A DNA stretch of 64,000 bases from Callaeas wilsoni (lineage: Eukaryota; Chordata; Aves; Passeriformes; Callaeidae), in NCBI GenBank assembly GCA_013398955.1, contig VWPU01012123.1:1-64000 (forward strand), written 5' to 3'. This document shows, piece after piece, positions 36,401-49,235 of this stretch. Below the pieces are notes generated by a model. The model saw only the letters and a list, made by a program, of their open reading frames with translations. It did no database searches and was not told the origin of the DNA. Numbering within the stretch: the first letter of the stretch is position 1; each line of letters begins with the position of its first letter. The translations under genes were made by a program, and so were the position numbers.

Positions 36401-39400
36401 CATGTGGGGAAATAAGCATCAGTATCTGCAGAGTCAACATTTTTTTAGGGCACTGAGGAGACAGACAATAGGAGAGTAACAGTAAGAAGAGCCAGAGTTG
36501 GGTTACAGCAGCACTGCTGTATTCTAGTGTTGCATTGTATGGGGCTTCAGTTTGGTCTTTGCCTGAAAGGAAGCTCAGTGGGCTGCAGAAGCTGGTATTT
36601 CCTAGTGGTGTGATTTCTTCCGAACTACAATTTGCACTGCTGCACGATAGGGAGACATAAAGTAAGGCTTTGTGTGCACTTAGCAATTAAAAATTCCAGT
36701 GCAAGTTACTGTGGGGTTGTTTTGAACCCAGGCAATTGTCTTATGCCTGAGTGCCTCCTTCAGCTTTAATTGGATGTTTTCCACTTGTTGCTAATACAGT
36801 TATGCCTTTTAAAGGCATAAAGACATTCAGTGAGAAAGTTGGGAATAATTTGTATTACAAGACATGTAACTGTTGTTTCTGTCTTTGTTATAGTCCGCTG
36901 ATGATAATTACACAGAAGATCACAACACTTGCATGCCAGCTACATGATGGTAAGAAATGGAATCTCTTCCCACGTCCTGAAGACAGCCTTTTTATTCCAG
37001 TGCATTCTATGGCTGATTTATGGAGTGAATGAATGTAGTTCAGCGAGTTGTTCCAAATGAAGAAGAAAAAAGCTTTGTGGAGGAAAATGAGAAACTTAAA
37101 GTTTTGATCAGTTTTTAGGACCAAACTGTCTTTGCAATATCAGAGACATCTGTTTTCCCATTTCAGTATTCTGCTTCCTTGGGGCCAAATTTGGATTTTA
37201 GCTAGTACCAGTATCTCCTGTTTAGATGCTACAGTACATCTCCATTAAGCTCTCTGAAGCTGTTCCTGTTTCTCAGAAGTCAAGAGTTGTGTTTGATACA
37301 TAGGTTCACTCATTAATGTAAATTTAGCAAAAAATATGCTAGCACTGATATATTCAGTGGTAATATACTCCACGAGCTGTGAGAGATAGAATTCAGTAGC
37401 TTTTCCCCAGCGCAGAGAGAAGCACAGTTGCAAGCAAAATAACGTTGTCTTCAGTCTTGCACTGTGCTGTGACAAAGAGCACCATTATTTCCCAGTAAAA
37501 TGCCTGTGTCTAGTACAGTGCAAAGGCTAGAAATGTCAGTTGTCATCAGCAGCATTGTTGCTTGTGCCTACTGGTGTTGCAGTGCAGATTTCTGATGGTC
37601 TGAGGCCCATTGCCTTACAAGCTGTGGGTGACTGAGTAAGTGGCTTGCTGTAGAGCTATTGTGAGCAAGGGTCTAGGTGATGGCCACACGGGGGTCTGGC
37701 ATTGTTTGCAAGCCAGGTTTGCACAAGTGAATCTAATGCTTTTAGCTGGCTATAATAGGTACAGCTGGAAGCTTGGCTAATTGACCTTGTTGTTGGCATT
37801 CAGATTGCTGAGGCTTCTCTGCTTCTGTAAGTTGGGTCAGCTCGGGTATTGCTGCAATGCCACAGCAGTGTGCAGCCTAGGTACACACCTAGGATGTTGA
37901 AAGTAAATGAACAGACAGAAAGGAAAAAGACAACAGCAGAGGCAGGAGCATTTTAAACAGACCAGAAATCCTACAGATTAATGATGGTGCAAAGAGCTCA
38001 CTACATTGTGAGCATCCATATACGGAGCAGTTGATCAAATGAAGGCAGCTTGCAGTTCAAGCATCAGTGACAAATTTCTATTTGTAAAAATTTAACACAG
38101 CTGTCCGTAAATGGAAACAGACAAACAAAATACCCAGTCCTTTAAGTAATTAAGTGCTTGTTTCTCTGAAACTCGAGCCCTCCCAGTATTTACAAACTGA
38201 AACAGTGGAGAGAATATGGAAATGAGCAGCTCATCAGCAGTGGTAGGATGTGGGTCCTGTGTGTGTATTGGTGATTATGGCCAGTATGTTTGGAACAGTA
38301 GTGTGAATTGGTGCCGAGCCCCTGATCTTTCGGGGCTGTGCACATGGAGCTGTACACACACATGATCCGCATCAAGTGCTGTGATTCACCCCACGTTGTT
38401 CTGCTGAAGCCAGTGGGATTCCCTGCAGTATGTGCAGCTAAAGCTTTAGGGTGAAGGTTTTGAGGCGTGTGCTGTAAGCAACATCTGTTTACGACTGGCC
38501 ATGACACAAGATTTTTCCATCATTTTCCTGGGACATTGAGTCTGTGCTCTACCTCTGGCCCCAAAAGTCTTGTGCACTCAACAGGAGGTCACCCTTCCAG
38601 TCTGGACCTTGTACAATTCCAGATTATTACTGATGTGTATGTTTAGGCTTGCTCCAGCAGCAGGCAACTGGGCTGCTTGTTCACACCAGTGGAGCTTCTG
38701 TTCCCTGAGCGCCTGTTTGCCTTCCCCTGCCCACTCCTCCTGCTGTGAAATGCTCCATTTCTCACCAAGGAGCCAGCGGGAGGCTTGTGCTTAAATGAGC
38801 CAGCGGCTTCTGGCAACAGAGGTTTTTTCAGCCCAGGACAGTTTGTAGAGGCTGTTGGGGGTTGCCACCAGTTGGTGGCATTGCCACTTCCATTGTGTGT
38901 GTGGGAATGCTATGGCTGCTCTTCCTGACAGTGTAGCCAGGGTGAGAAAGGGGGAATGAGGTAAGGAACTGGGTAAAGAGGTAGAGTAGAACTTGGCGTA
39001 GAAGTTAGGGATTGAGATGTATTACAGCCACCTGTGACAAAGAAATTTTGAAATTGTGGCTTTAGAAATTTATTTTTGGGGTGCAAGCAAAAGGCTTTGG
39101 GAATAGCTTTTACTGTTTGTCCTTTGGAAAAATCTAATGTGTCTTTTCTTTCCAGGAATAGGGCGACAAGCTGAGGAACTCACTGCTGAGCAAAATCGGC
39201 TTGCTGTAAAGTAAGGTTCTCTTCGTGATTTGTGTCTAATTTCTTTCAAAGAAGTTGAGAGTTTAGGTTGTTTGTTTTTGTTGTTTTGTTTTGGTTTTTT
39301 TTTTTCCATTGCAATGTCAGGAACAACATAGTGCCCCAGCCATGAAAATGTTTCCTGCGACTTTCCAGTCCATGATATGTCAAAAGTCCTACCTGCTTTT

Positions 39401-42400
39401 TCTCTTTGCTTGAGCAGTTTTGTTTTTGTAATGCTGCTGTCATTGCCCTCCTTACACAAACATGCCTTCTTCCCTGTATTACTCATTTCTTCAATTCAGG
39501 ACTTCTGCCTTTATCACCCTGTGCTGGTCAGTAAAGCACTGAAGTACTTGGCAATGTCTCATTGACTTAAATATATACTCCACATGCAACAAAACAAGTC
39601 TTTGCTGAATTAACTCTTTTAAATTCAGACTAAGACTGTACTAAACGGACTTGTTGGCTGTTATCTTCATCTGATCTGTGATATGTTATTTTTCCAAGTA
39701 GATACTCCTCCCATCATGCAATACACTGCACAGTAAAAATCCATTGTGGTTTGACTCTGACACTTCAAGTGCTGCTTTTCTGTGCCATCATTTTTGAATG
39801 CTGGATTTTATTTTTTTTGGTCTCCCTCCGTAATGCTAATACTCCTAGTTCTTCACATTATGTAACTAGTCTTCTCATTTTTCATATGGAGAGAGCATCT
39901 CTTTGAGCACTCTTTATTTTTCTAGTTTGTCTCTCAATACAAGTGCAACATGGAGTTGAATTTGCTGTTTGTTTGTTTTACTTTTAATGAAGAGTTAGTG
40001 TTGCAGAATTACTCTTAGAACCATAACTACTTTTTGCCATGATATGTTTGTTTAAGGTCAAGGAAATTATTTCCTTCATTTCCAAGGTAGAAGATTCAAC
40101 CATCAAAAAATCTGCCTATGAACTTCAGAAAGTAAGGGAGTCATTTCTTGAAAAGCAAAAGTCTTGTAGGTAGCCTTGTATAACTTTGCTGTGACCCCAT
40201 AGTGTCTATTTTTAAAGCTCAGCATAATTTTTAACTGAACTTGGCCCTTAACTGTAGTCAAATTCTCACCAAACAGGCTTGGGTTTTTTTTCTTGTACAA
40301 TAGATGAGTTCATAATAGAAAAGCAGATGCCAATAGCTTAAGTGTCAGTGGCAGACAAGTCATAACTGAAGGGTTTTAAATCCCCTTTGGTAATACAGCC
40401 TTTTGTCTTCCCTCCTGTTCTTGGTCTGTTTTTGTTTCTCACTCATCCTCTGTACATTCCTTCGTGCATTGCTCATGTCTCCCCACCCAACCATGTGCAG
40501 AATCCAAGTTGAAACTAATGACTTTATTTTTAATCTTACTGTAGAGCTAGGAAGCCCAAATAAGGGACCTGATTTTGCAGGACAGAAAGATGATCCTTAC
40601 CCCAAATTGTTTGCTGCATCTTTCTGTGAAATGCTTTCACCAGAGAACATAGCATTCAGGCACTAACAGCTACAATAATCGGTAGGGTGAATGCAGAAAA
40701 TCCTTGCTAATCTGACTGTTTATTCAAACTAATTCCACTTCAGAATAGAAGTAGGCAACAGAAAATGTTTAACTGTTGCTTAGTTTTTCTGCTAGAAATT
40801 TGTTTTAGTCTTAAAGAATTTTAAGTGTGTTTTGGTTTATGCGTGTCCATCTGTGTCTCAGGCAGGAGAGCCCTCAAGCACTGTGCCCAAGCTTGTGTTC
40901 TCGTCTGAGGGCTCCATGTTTACTTGAATGGTGACAATTAGGACATTTGTGGAGAGCACTCACTCTAATGCAGTGCAGAACACAGTGCACAATTTGGATG
41001 TTGGCATTTTCTGCCACACAAAAACCCCGAGGCTAACAATTTACAAATTATACTAGTGGTGAGAGGCCTTTGCATCTTCCTTTTTCCATGCTACTGATCT
41101 GTAGCAAGGACAGTGGATCTTCTTCATTTTACATCAGATGTACAACCCCAGAAGGAACTGGTGGGGTATGCACTTGCAAAATAGAAAAAAATTAATGTGA
41201 CAGACTTTCTTTGACTTTCATCTTCAGCCATCTTTCAATTCATGTGGTTTTTTCCCCCCTTACTTCCTTTTCCCGTTCATGATGCAATACAGGCAATTAC
41301 TTCCTTTATTTGAACAGTAAGAGAGAGTGCTTCTTCATTCTCCTCCTGTATGTCTCACGTGACACTTCCCGTTTTTCGAAAGGCTGGACTGAAGAGTGGG
41401 TGAGAGCTCCTCCCAGAACTGAGAGCCCTGGTTTTAGAGACTCCCTGCCCTGCGGTTTGTGTAACAAGGCAGTATGGTCCGTGACATTCTGGACAGATGT
41501 CCAAAACCAATTACCAGCTTCTCTCTCCTGGTACTGCTGACCTGTCCGAAGTGGACAAATTTTTTACTTTTTAGCTAAAAAGTTTCTAAGATTACAACTT
41601 TTCAAATCATTAGCATTAGTTCACCTGTAGTTTAAACACTTCCATGTACTTTGCTCTGACTGCCGTCTACCAGACATCACCAGAATATGACAGGCTGTGT
41701 TTCATCTTCCCCAGAACAGATCTAGAGAGCTTTCAGCTTGGGGAAAAGGGGTGGGAGAGAGGTGGGGACTGAGGCAGACAGTGCAGCAAAAAACATTGGT
41801 GAAAGCCTTTGCTGTGTTTTACCTTGTTCTGTTTTTTTTTTTGTTTGTTCTGTTGTGTGTGGCTGATTTTTCACAGGTCAAGACCTTCTTTACTGGAGTA
41901 TTTAAGTTACCTCCTCAATTTTATGAGCATCATAGCAGGGCCTTGCAGCAATTACAAGGATTATATTGCCTTCATTGAAGGGAGGCATGTGCACATGAAA
42001 CTGTTAGAAGTCAACTGGAAGCAGAAGGGTTATGACAGACTTCCTGATCCTTCTCCAACTGTAAGTTTTAAAATGACAAAGATTGATTGCAGAGGGCAGG
42101 CAAGTACAGCTTTGTACATGATTCTCATAATTAAAAGCTCAGAAGAAAAAACAGTTTTGGCTTATCTTGCCGTTAAAGGTTACAGTGAGTTTTTTCTGTG
42201 AGTGGCTGCTGTTTTTATCACAAGGTCAAGGGTGAAGGGGCTAGTGAATTCCCCAAATGGGTTTGACATGCAAAATGGGTCAGTTGTTAATGGGTGTCCT
42301 TTGTGCAGAGATGGGAATGGTCTGCAGGTTCTGACAATGACAAGTTGTAGTTCAGCTCCAGACAGAAGAGGAAATGTCGGAAAAAACCAAAAAAGTCAAA

Positions 42401-45400
42401 TCTCCCCCGTAGTGCAGGAGATGTTAGAAGTACATGAATCACAGCTAATCAGAAACTGTAGCCTGTCCAGGTGATTTGCAAAAGTATCTCGCACACTTTA
42501 GGATGTCTCAAGAGGTAATCTTTTCACATACTTTTAACACTAATTTTGTTTTGTATTTTTTTAATATTACTTAAAACCTTCTTATGAAGTAGCCTTTTTG
42601 TAAAGCAGGATAGTGTAGCATGAGATCCAGACTTCTCTCTCTTATCTTAAGGTGACACTGAATGTGTAGCTTTGTGAATGTGTGCAGAATGTCTCCTCTG
42701 AAGTTGAGCATGTGCTTATGTATAATGATTCCTGTTGCACAGAGTTGTCTTTCTACTGACTCTAGTGGTGTTACTTCTGATTTACATCAGTCTGACTGAG
42801 GTCAGAATAAGGCCTGTATTGTGGAGGATGCAAGTCAGGAGAGAGTATTAAAATCTGCATAAAAAACAATTTCACATTGCTTTATTCCAGAATTTGGAGA
42901 ATATATATAAAAAGAGATCAAAAATCAAAAGGGTAAAAAAATACATGGTTGTTTTAATAGTATATTGCCTTTTTATTAGCCTTTTGAAAACATGAGTCAA
43001 TTTTCACATGGTATCCAAGTGCCAGATTGCTTTTTAATTACAACTGGATCAAGGAGGGTTTACTCATGGCGTGTATTTGCAAACAAGCTTTGAACTACTG
43101 CCGTGATTGTCAATAACGGTGTGTAGGAAGCTCGGGAGCTGGAACAGGAAACGCTGTGGCGGAGCACATGCCCTGTATCCTGGGTACAAGTGTGCTGTTC
43201 AACACGACACTTTTTGAACAAGTGATTTTTAGCAAGACCTCTGGGTGGTAGCTGGGTAGTAAGACCTACTGTTGCACTGAATATCAATGCTTTCGGCTTC
43301 CAGGAGGAACCCAGTCTTTAGTTCCAGGAGATGACAGTACATATAGAGAGGATTTCTGCTTTCCACTGTAGGGTTTGGTTTATTTGTTTCCTTTCTCATT
43401 TTAGAATCTCTGCACACTGATGTGGAGTCTGTCATGAAGTTCATCACTGATTATGACTTGTAATTGTCCTACCTATTGATAGGTAGTTCAGTAAACCAAA
43501 TTAAACTAAAGCTGTGACTCTGGCCTTTTCTTGGTCACCTCTTCTAAATTAATTAGCATCTACTTTGTCACTAGTTACTTCAGTGGTTCTTGAAGCCCAT
43601 TGTTTTTGTATGTCATGAACACTGCCTTGTTCTTCCCCTTAAGCAAATGTTTCTAACGAATGTTTCATTGTTTGTGCTTTTTAGGGAGCAGTGATGTACA
43701 AGCTGTGTATCACACTAGTATCTCTCATTTTATTCTTGACGCTTACCAAGAACTTTCCTATGGCATATATTATTGATAACGAATTTCTTGATAAAACTCC
43801 CTTCTTGTCAAGACTTGGTTACCTGTATGTTGTAACACAGGCAGCAAAACCAAAGTATTATTTTGCGTGGACGTTGGGTAAGTCTGGCTACATTATACAC
43901 TTTCGTGTGTAGCAAATAAGTTCCTAAATGGGGGAGGGGGTCTGAAACCTGAGGTGGGGGGAAATAAAATTGTCCCTAGACCTGTAGTTCATGTGGGAGA
44001 TGTGTTCCTTTAGGCAGTGGACCCTGTGATTGTTGGGGGGCTGATGCTAGGCTTTGTCTCTAAAGCAGTGTGGGGTCCTGTATACACCTTGGCTTTGAGT
44101 GGTCCAGAGAAGAGGCTGGAGGACTGCGGGGAGCAAAGGAAATGTTGGGAAGGAGCAAAATCTCTGCGAGGAAAATGGAGGGGAGAAGTAAGAGGGCTCA
44201 CTAAAGAGAGAAGCAAATTTTTTTAGGAGCCAGCTAGACTGGTAGTCAAAATAACCTTTTTGCATTTTACCACCTTCTTTTACAAGAAACCTCTCACTGT
44301 CTATGTGTGAGGAGTCAAATCCTTTAGGCCAAGCAGAAAATATCCTTGATTTTTTTGCTGGTATTACAAGACATTGTGTGTAGGGGAGGTCCCAGAAGTC
44401 CAGCAAGCAATGCATATACCGGAAGCTCAGCAGGGTGTCACTGAGATGGGATGGAAGTAGCCAGGGAGATTCATTGTGAGGCTGTGATTAAACTGCTGGG
44501 AATAAAACTGCCAGATTCAGGGAAGGCAGCCAGGACTGGCATGTGTGGGATAGGAAAAGCTTCGAGATAAAAAATGGCTTGCTCACAAACTTATTTTTGT
44601 GGGATCCAGTGTTAAATTGTTGCCTCCATTTTTTCTGGGTTATAGTTAACTGGAAGTCCCTTATTAAAGAGATAAACTGAACTTGTATTTTGTGCCAATT
44701 TGGACACTAGGTCTAGATCTAGTGTACCTAGTGTACCTAGTGTACCTAGTGTACCTAGATCACTAGGTACTCTAGAGATCAAGGAGGCGATGGGGAATGC
44801 AGTATTGTCTTAGAATCACCACAAGACAGATTTGTGACAATACCAAGCTGTAGAGGCTGTAGAAATGTCTTAAAAATGAGGCGGTTGGGGGGGAAGGAGG
44901 GGGTGGGAAAGGTATGCATTGCATAGTGGAGGGTGAGACCTCCTCTATTCACATCCCAAATCCAGGCAGCAGAACAGCAGGCACTTTATCCTTTCCAAGT
45001 TTAGCTCCCGGTGGCATGGCCCAGGGCATTACAGAAGCGTCTGCTGAAACGGGCCGATAAATGCTTCCTGTCCTCAGGACAGATATTGTCCCACATGATA
45101 TTGTGTGGGAGCTGCTGCCGATGGATTCCTCCAGATCCATGGAAAGAAAATTCAGCTTCTGGCTGCATTAGCCATAGTCCTGGGAGCACGGCTGCAATCC
45201 TAACTCCAAGCTGTCAGTGAAACCACTTTGAGTCTGAGTGCCTGCATCCAAGGAGCTGTGAAAGCCATACACGCCAGAGCTGTTCAAGTCTGCAGGGAAG
45301 CGAGCCTCTGTGAAGCTTGTGGAGATTAGGGTTTTGTGAGCAGTTTTAGGGTGCACGATTGTGGTCTTTCTGTGCTTCACACCTTGCTCTGCAGACAGCC

Positions 45401-48400
45401 TGGGAAGCAAAATTGCTCATTCCATGATTCCTGGTTTCTTGTTTTTGGCAAAGAAACACTAATTAGTTGGTCCCTACAACCCTTGGAGCAAGGAGGAGCA
45501 AATCTAGGGGTCCACTGCTCTGGGGTGATGGTTATGTGCAGCTCCAGTCTCTGAGACTGGGCAGGATCCTGTGGGCCTCCTTCAGGCAGGGTTGTTGTTT
45601 ATTGTTTGAGGGTTTTTTAAACAGGGAGAGAATTAAAAACATGGAGAGCTTTCTTTCCATCAGTAAAATCTGTCTCATTTAGGAAAGTGGAAAACAAAAC
45701 AGAAAGTCTCAGATTAGGGAAGGTTGCTTGTTTATTTATTTATTGTTAGTCTTGTTGCTTATAAATAGCTTCCTTCCCTAGTTTTGTGCACTAGGGCTTC
45801 TCCATGAGCTTGTGCCTATACTCACAGCATTTACAAGGTAAAATCAGTTTTCATTCTTGGGGAAGAAATGCTGACCTTTTTAAAGAATAACCAGGCTTGT
45901 ATTTTGTAAATGACCTAGAAGGAAAAGCCTTACCTGTATTTGCGCTTCCCTTTTTCTTCCAATGATCCTCAGTGTTGGCAACTAGTGATCCAGAGAAAAT
46001 AATGCATTCTCCCTTCTGTTTTCTTAGTACTCCAAGAAGGTATTTCTAGCAGGGACACACTGAAATCAGAATCTTGAGACCCAATGATGAGGTGACTCCC
46101 AGTCAGTTTGAGAGGGGAGGTAGCTGACAAGAGTGCATCAGTGTGTAATGCCTACTCTTATCCAAGCTTTTACTTGCTTTAAAGTAGCTAAGTGTGTAAC
46201 TGAAGTTACTCAATATTTGGTTTGTAGAGATGGTGAGGCACTTTAGTGAGACACTCAGCAACAGGATTAGCAAAAGGCTTTGTCTGCAGAATTCTGAATG
46301 ACAGTCTTGATTAACGCAGCCATGTTGGAACTCTTAATAGCAATAGTAAGCATGTGTTTGCAATACTACAGTTCTTTTGAATTCTGGAAAATGCTGTGAC
46401 ATCCAGGTGCTCTTTTGAGGAAAATGCTCATTCATTTTATGACAATATCTATCTCAGATGAATAATAAAGGCCAAATAATAGGAAAAGAGATTTCTATTT
46501 ATTTTATTATTTTATTTCTTCTGCACAGGAGTAGCTAGTCTTTCCTCTTGAGTAAATGACTCTTGTGTAGCCTTATAGTAATGCCCCTTTGCAAAAAAGA
46601 AGCTTCTCCTAGAAAGAGCAGTTGCTAAATCCTACAAAGCTGGTTTGAATGTTTATTTAGTGTCATGCTGACTTGTAAGAAAACATGTCTCTTCCAGCAG
46701 TCCGATTTTGACCTGTTTTGCTTTGACATTGCAGCAGATGCAGTCAACAATGCAGCTGGTTATGGATTCAGTGGAGTTGATGAGACAGGCACTTTCCGCT
46801 GGGACCTGTTGTCCAATTTGAATATCTGGAACATTGAGGTGAGATAAAGGAGTGGCTGCATTGGCATAATTATACAGAAATGAGCATGATAATGGGCAGA
46901 GGCTTTATTGAAAGGAAAGTAAATTTTTGCTACCAGACTGATCCTCTTTAGCATGAAGAGGTTTTGTATTTTATCTGTTGGACAGATAAAATGCATCTGT
47001 CTCACAGGCTTCCTCATGCTCTGTATTCAGGTTGTATTTCTAAACAGTTTAGTGAGGGCTAATAAATAATTATATCAGATATTTAATAAATGAGCAGTCA
47101 ATTACTGTAGATCATGGCTGAGCTCAGTGGGTCAGTAAATTGTTCGCAGCTATGATTCTTCACCATCTGTGGTGTATTCTGTTTATTTACTTCTAACAAT
47201 CTTTCACTTTCGTAGCCCAGTTGAGATGAGTGGTGGTAGTGAAAGAGGCTGCCACGGGTCGCAAAGACACGTGCAAGGGCTGCACTGCCTCTTGTACGTG
47301 GAGAAAAGCGAGGACAGGGGACACGACAGGTACAAACCAAGCAACCTGAACAGGAGCTGACAGGGGCACACAGAGCTTGGATGGATGCTGATCTAGAGCA
47401 CCATGCAGTGAGCCACACTGTTTCTCAAAACATCTGTCACTCCTTCCTTGTGACTGCTGTATACTTTTAAGATCCATTAGCCTTTTGAAAACTATTCATG
47501 TTTGTGTCTCTAATGTGAAAGATGGCCCATATAATTTGTTTGCCCTGGAGAATATTTTGTGAGTGCCAGTGAGATGTGGACATATTTATGTGTATGTGAC
47601 TGCTTTCTAAAGGCTTCTTTTTTAGAAATGGGAGCTTCCGTCTCTAATTCTGTAGTTACGATTTTAAAAGTAATCACAGATGAAAATAAGTTGACTGCTT
47701 TATTGCTGAACAATCTATGACTAAATGAATGTGCTGTAATAGCTCTTCTCAAAAATGAAAGAGCCCCTGTAATTCTTCATCGAAGATGCCAGAATTGGAA
47801 GTATCATTATACATTCCCTGTTTTTCAACATTCTTTCTCTTTTTCCTTTTTAACCATAATAAATCCTCAGTGTACATCTCTCCTTGATGAGTACTGGATA
47901 CACAGCCCAGAAATGCTTTACACTTCTTGATGACAGCAGCACCCTAGATACCACTCTGAGATTTTGAATCTATATCTGATTCAGTTTTGGGACAGGAGAT
48001 GATTCTTACTTTGGTGGGCTGAGGCAACTTCTGTTTGAAGGAGGAAAGTAAAATGCAGACAGTGCTCTTGAGGCAAGCCAAATGAAGGAAACAGGAGTCT
48101 TTGCTCCTCTCTACCCACTGAACTAATGGCCTCTCAAAACTTACTTCCTTTACTGGTCACGTGGGCAACAGAGATAAGAAATTGTTTCCAAGAGCATAAA
48201 ATAGAGTGCTGTGTGATTTGATCATATGTGCAATGAGAAAAAGAGGCTACAGAGACCATGACTTTGAGTAAGCCTTGAACCATCACTTTATGTGCTAACA
48301 GCAGCGCTGGGAGTTCAAGTTTAAGTGTGACAGTACAGTGTATACAGATACAGTTTATATATTCAGCAGGTATAGCCACCTGCATGTGTAAAATTACCTC

Positions 48401-49166
48401 AGAGTTGGGAACTTGAGTGTTAAATGTGACTGTCTGATCTGTAGTGAAGATAAGCACATGGAAGGAGTTGTGTGGGCCTTAAAACGTGACAGGGGCTAAG
48501 CGCAAAGCGCACGTGGGGGACTTGAAAGCCTTGGCAGCATGTTTGTTTTGACAGCCAGCAACTACTTCCTCTCTTGATAATGTAACAGAGGAACTTAAAG
48601 GAGGCCAAAAGAGAGTGACAATATTAGTTGGAAGAGAAGCTGTATTTTTCTTGGCTTCTCTTGGTGCAGTAATGCAATTAAAATGTGGCGGTGCTGCACT
48701 GGGAATTGCTAATCATTTTAACTCTTTAAATGCAGAGGATGAAATGCTAGTTTTAAGGATTCTGCGTGGAAGTGCAAAGATATCTGCACATTCCCCTTGG
48801 AAGCCTTTGCCCCTAATCCATTTTTTCAGTGTGCCATTGCCTTCAGTTCATACGGCAAAATATTGCGGTGTCACTGAATCATGTCCCCACTTGGCGAGGG
48901 TGTCTTTGGAGGTTTCTGCCAGCAGGCGAGGAACCAAGGTGGGGTTGGGAGGTGAAGTTGATCAGCAGTAGGGCAACCGATGCTGAACAGCGGAGTCAGC
49001 AGTCCCCTGAAGCTGGGGGAACTCAGAGGAGGAGGTATAGGTGGTTCTCTCAGGATCCTGGAGTCCACTCTGGTTTCTCAAGCTTAGCAGTGGGCTGAGA
49101 ATTGGCTTCTAAATTTAGTCCTAATTTTTTTGCCCATGTTTTTCAGTCATCGCCCTTCCTTCTCCA

Positions 49167-49235
<69 letters not shown>

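Larger units (their letters stand above)
26708..36893 (+). other. MBOAT1: MBOAT1 intron 4 (10.2 kb)
   Basis: It contains two larger CR1 pieces in opposite orientations, short GT and AC runs (27957-27970, 31566-31580), a T-rich stretch after 26860 and the near-palindrome at 36800-36820. A minus-strand open frame at 28451-28681 is unidentified. Confidence 0.92.

Noticed and set aside
41697..41978. 93-residue plus-strand frame across the exon 7 start
   Set aside because: It is in the wrong phase for MBOAT1; the correct frame gives the [13 protein letters not shown] block after splicing at 41877.
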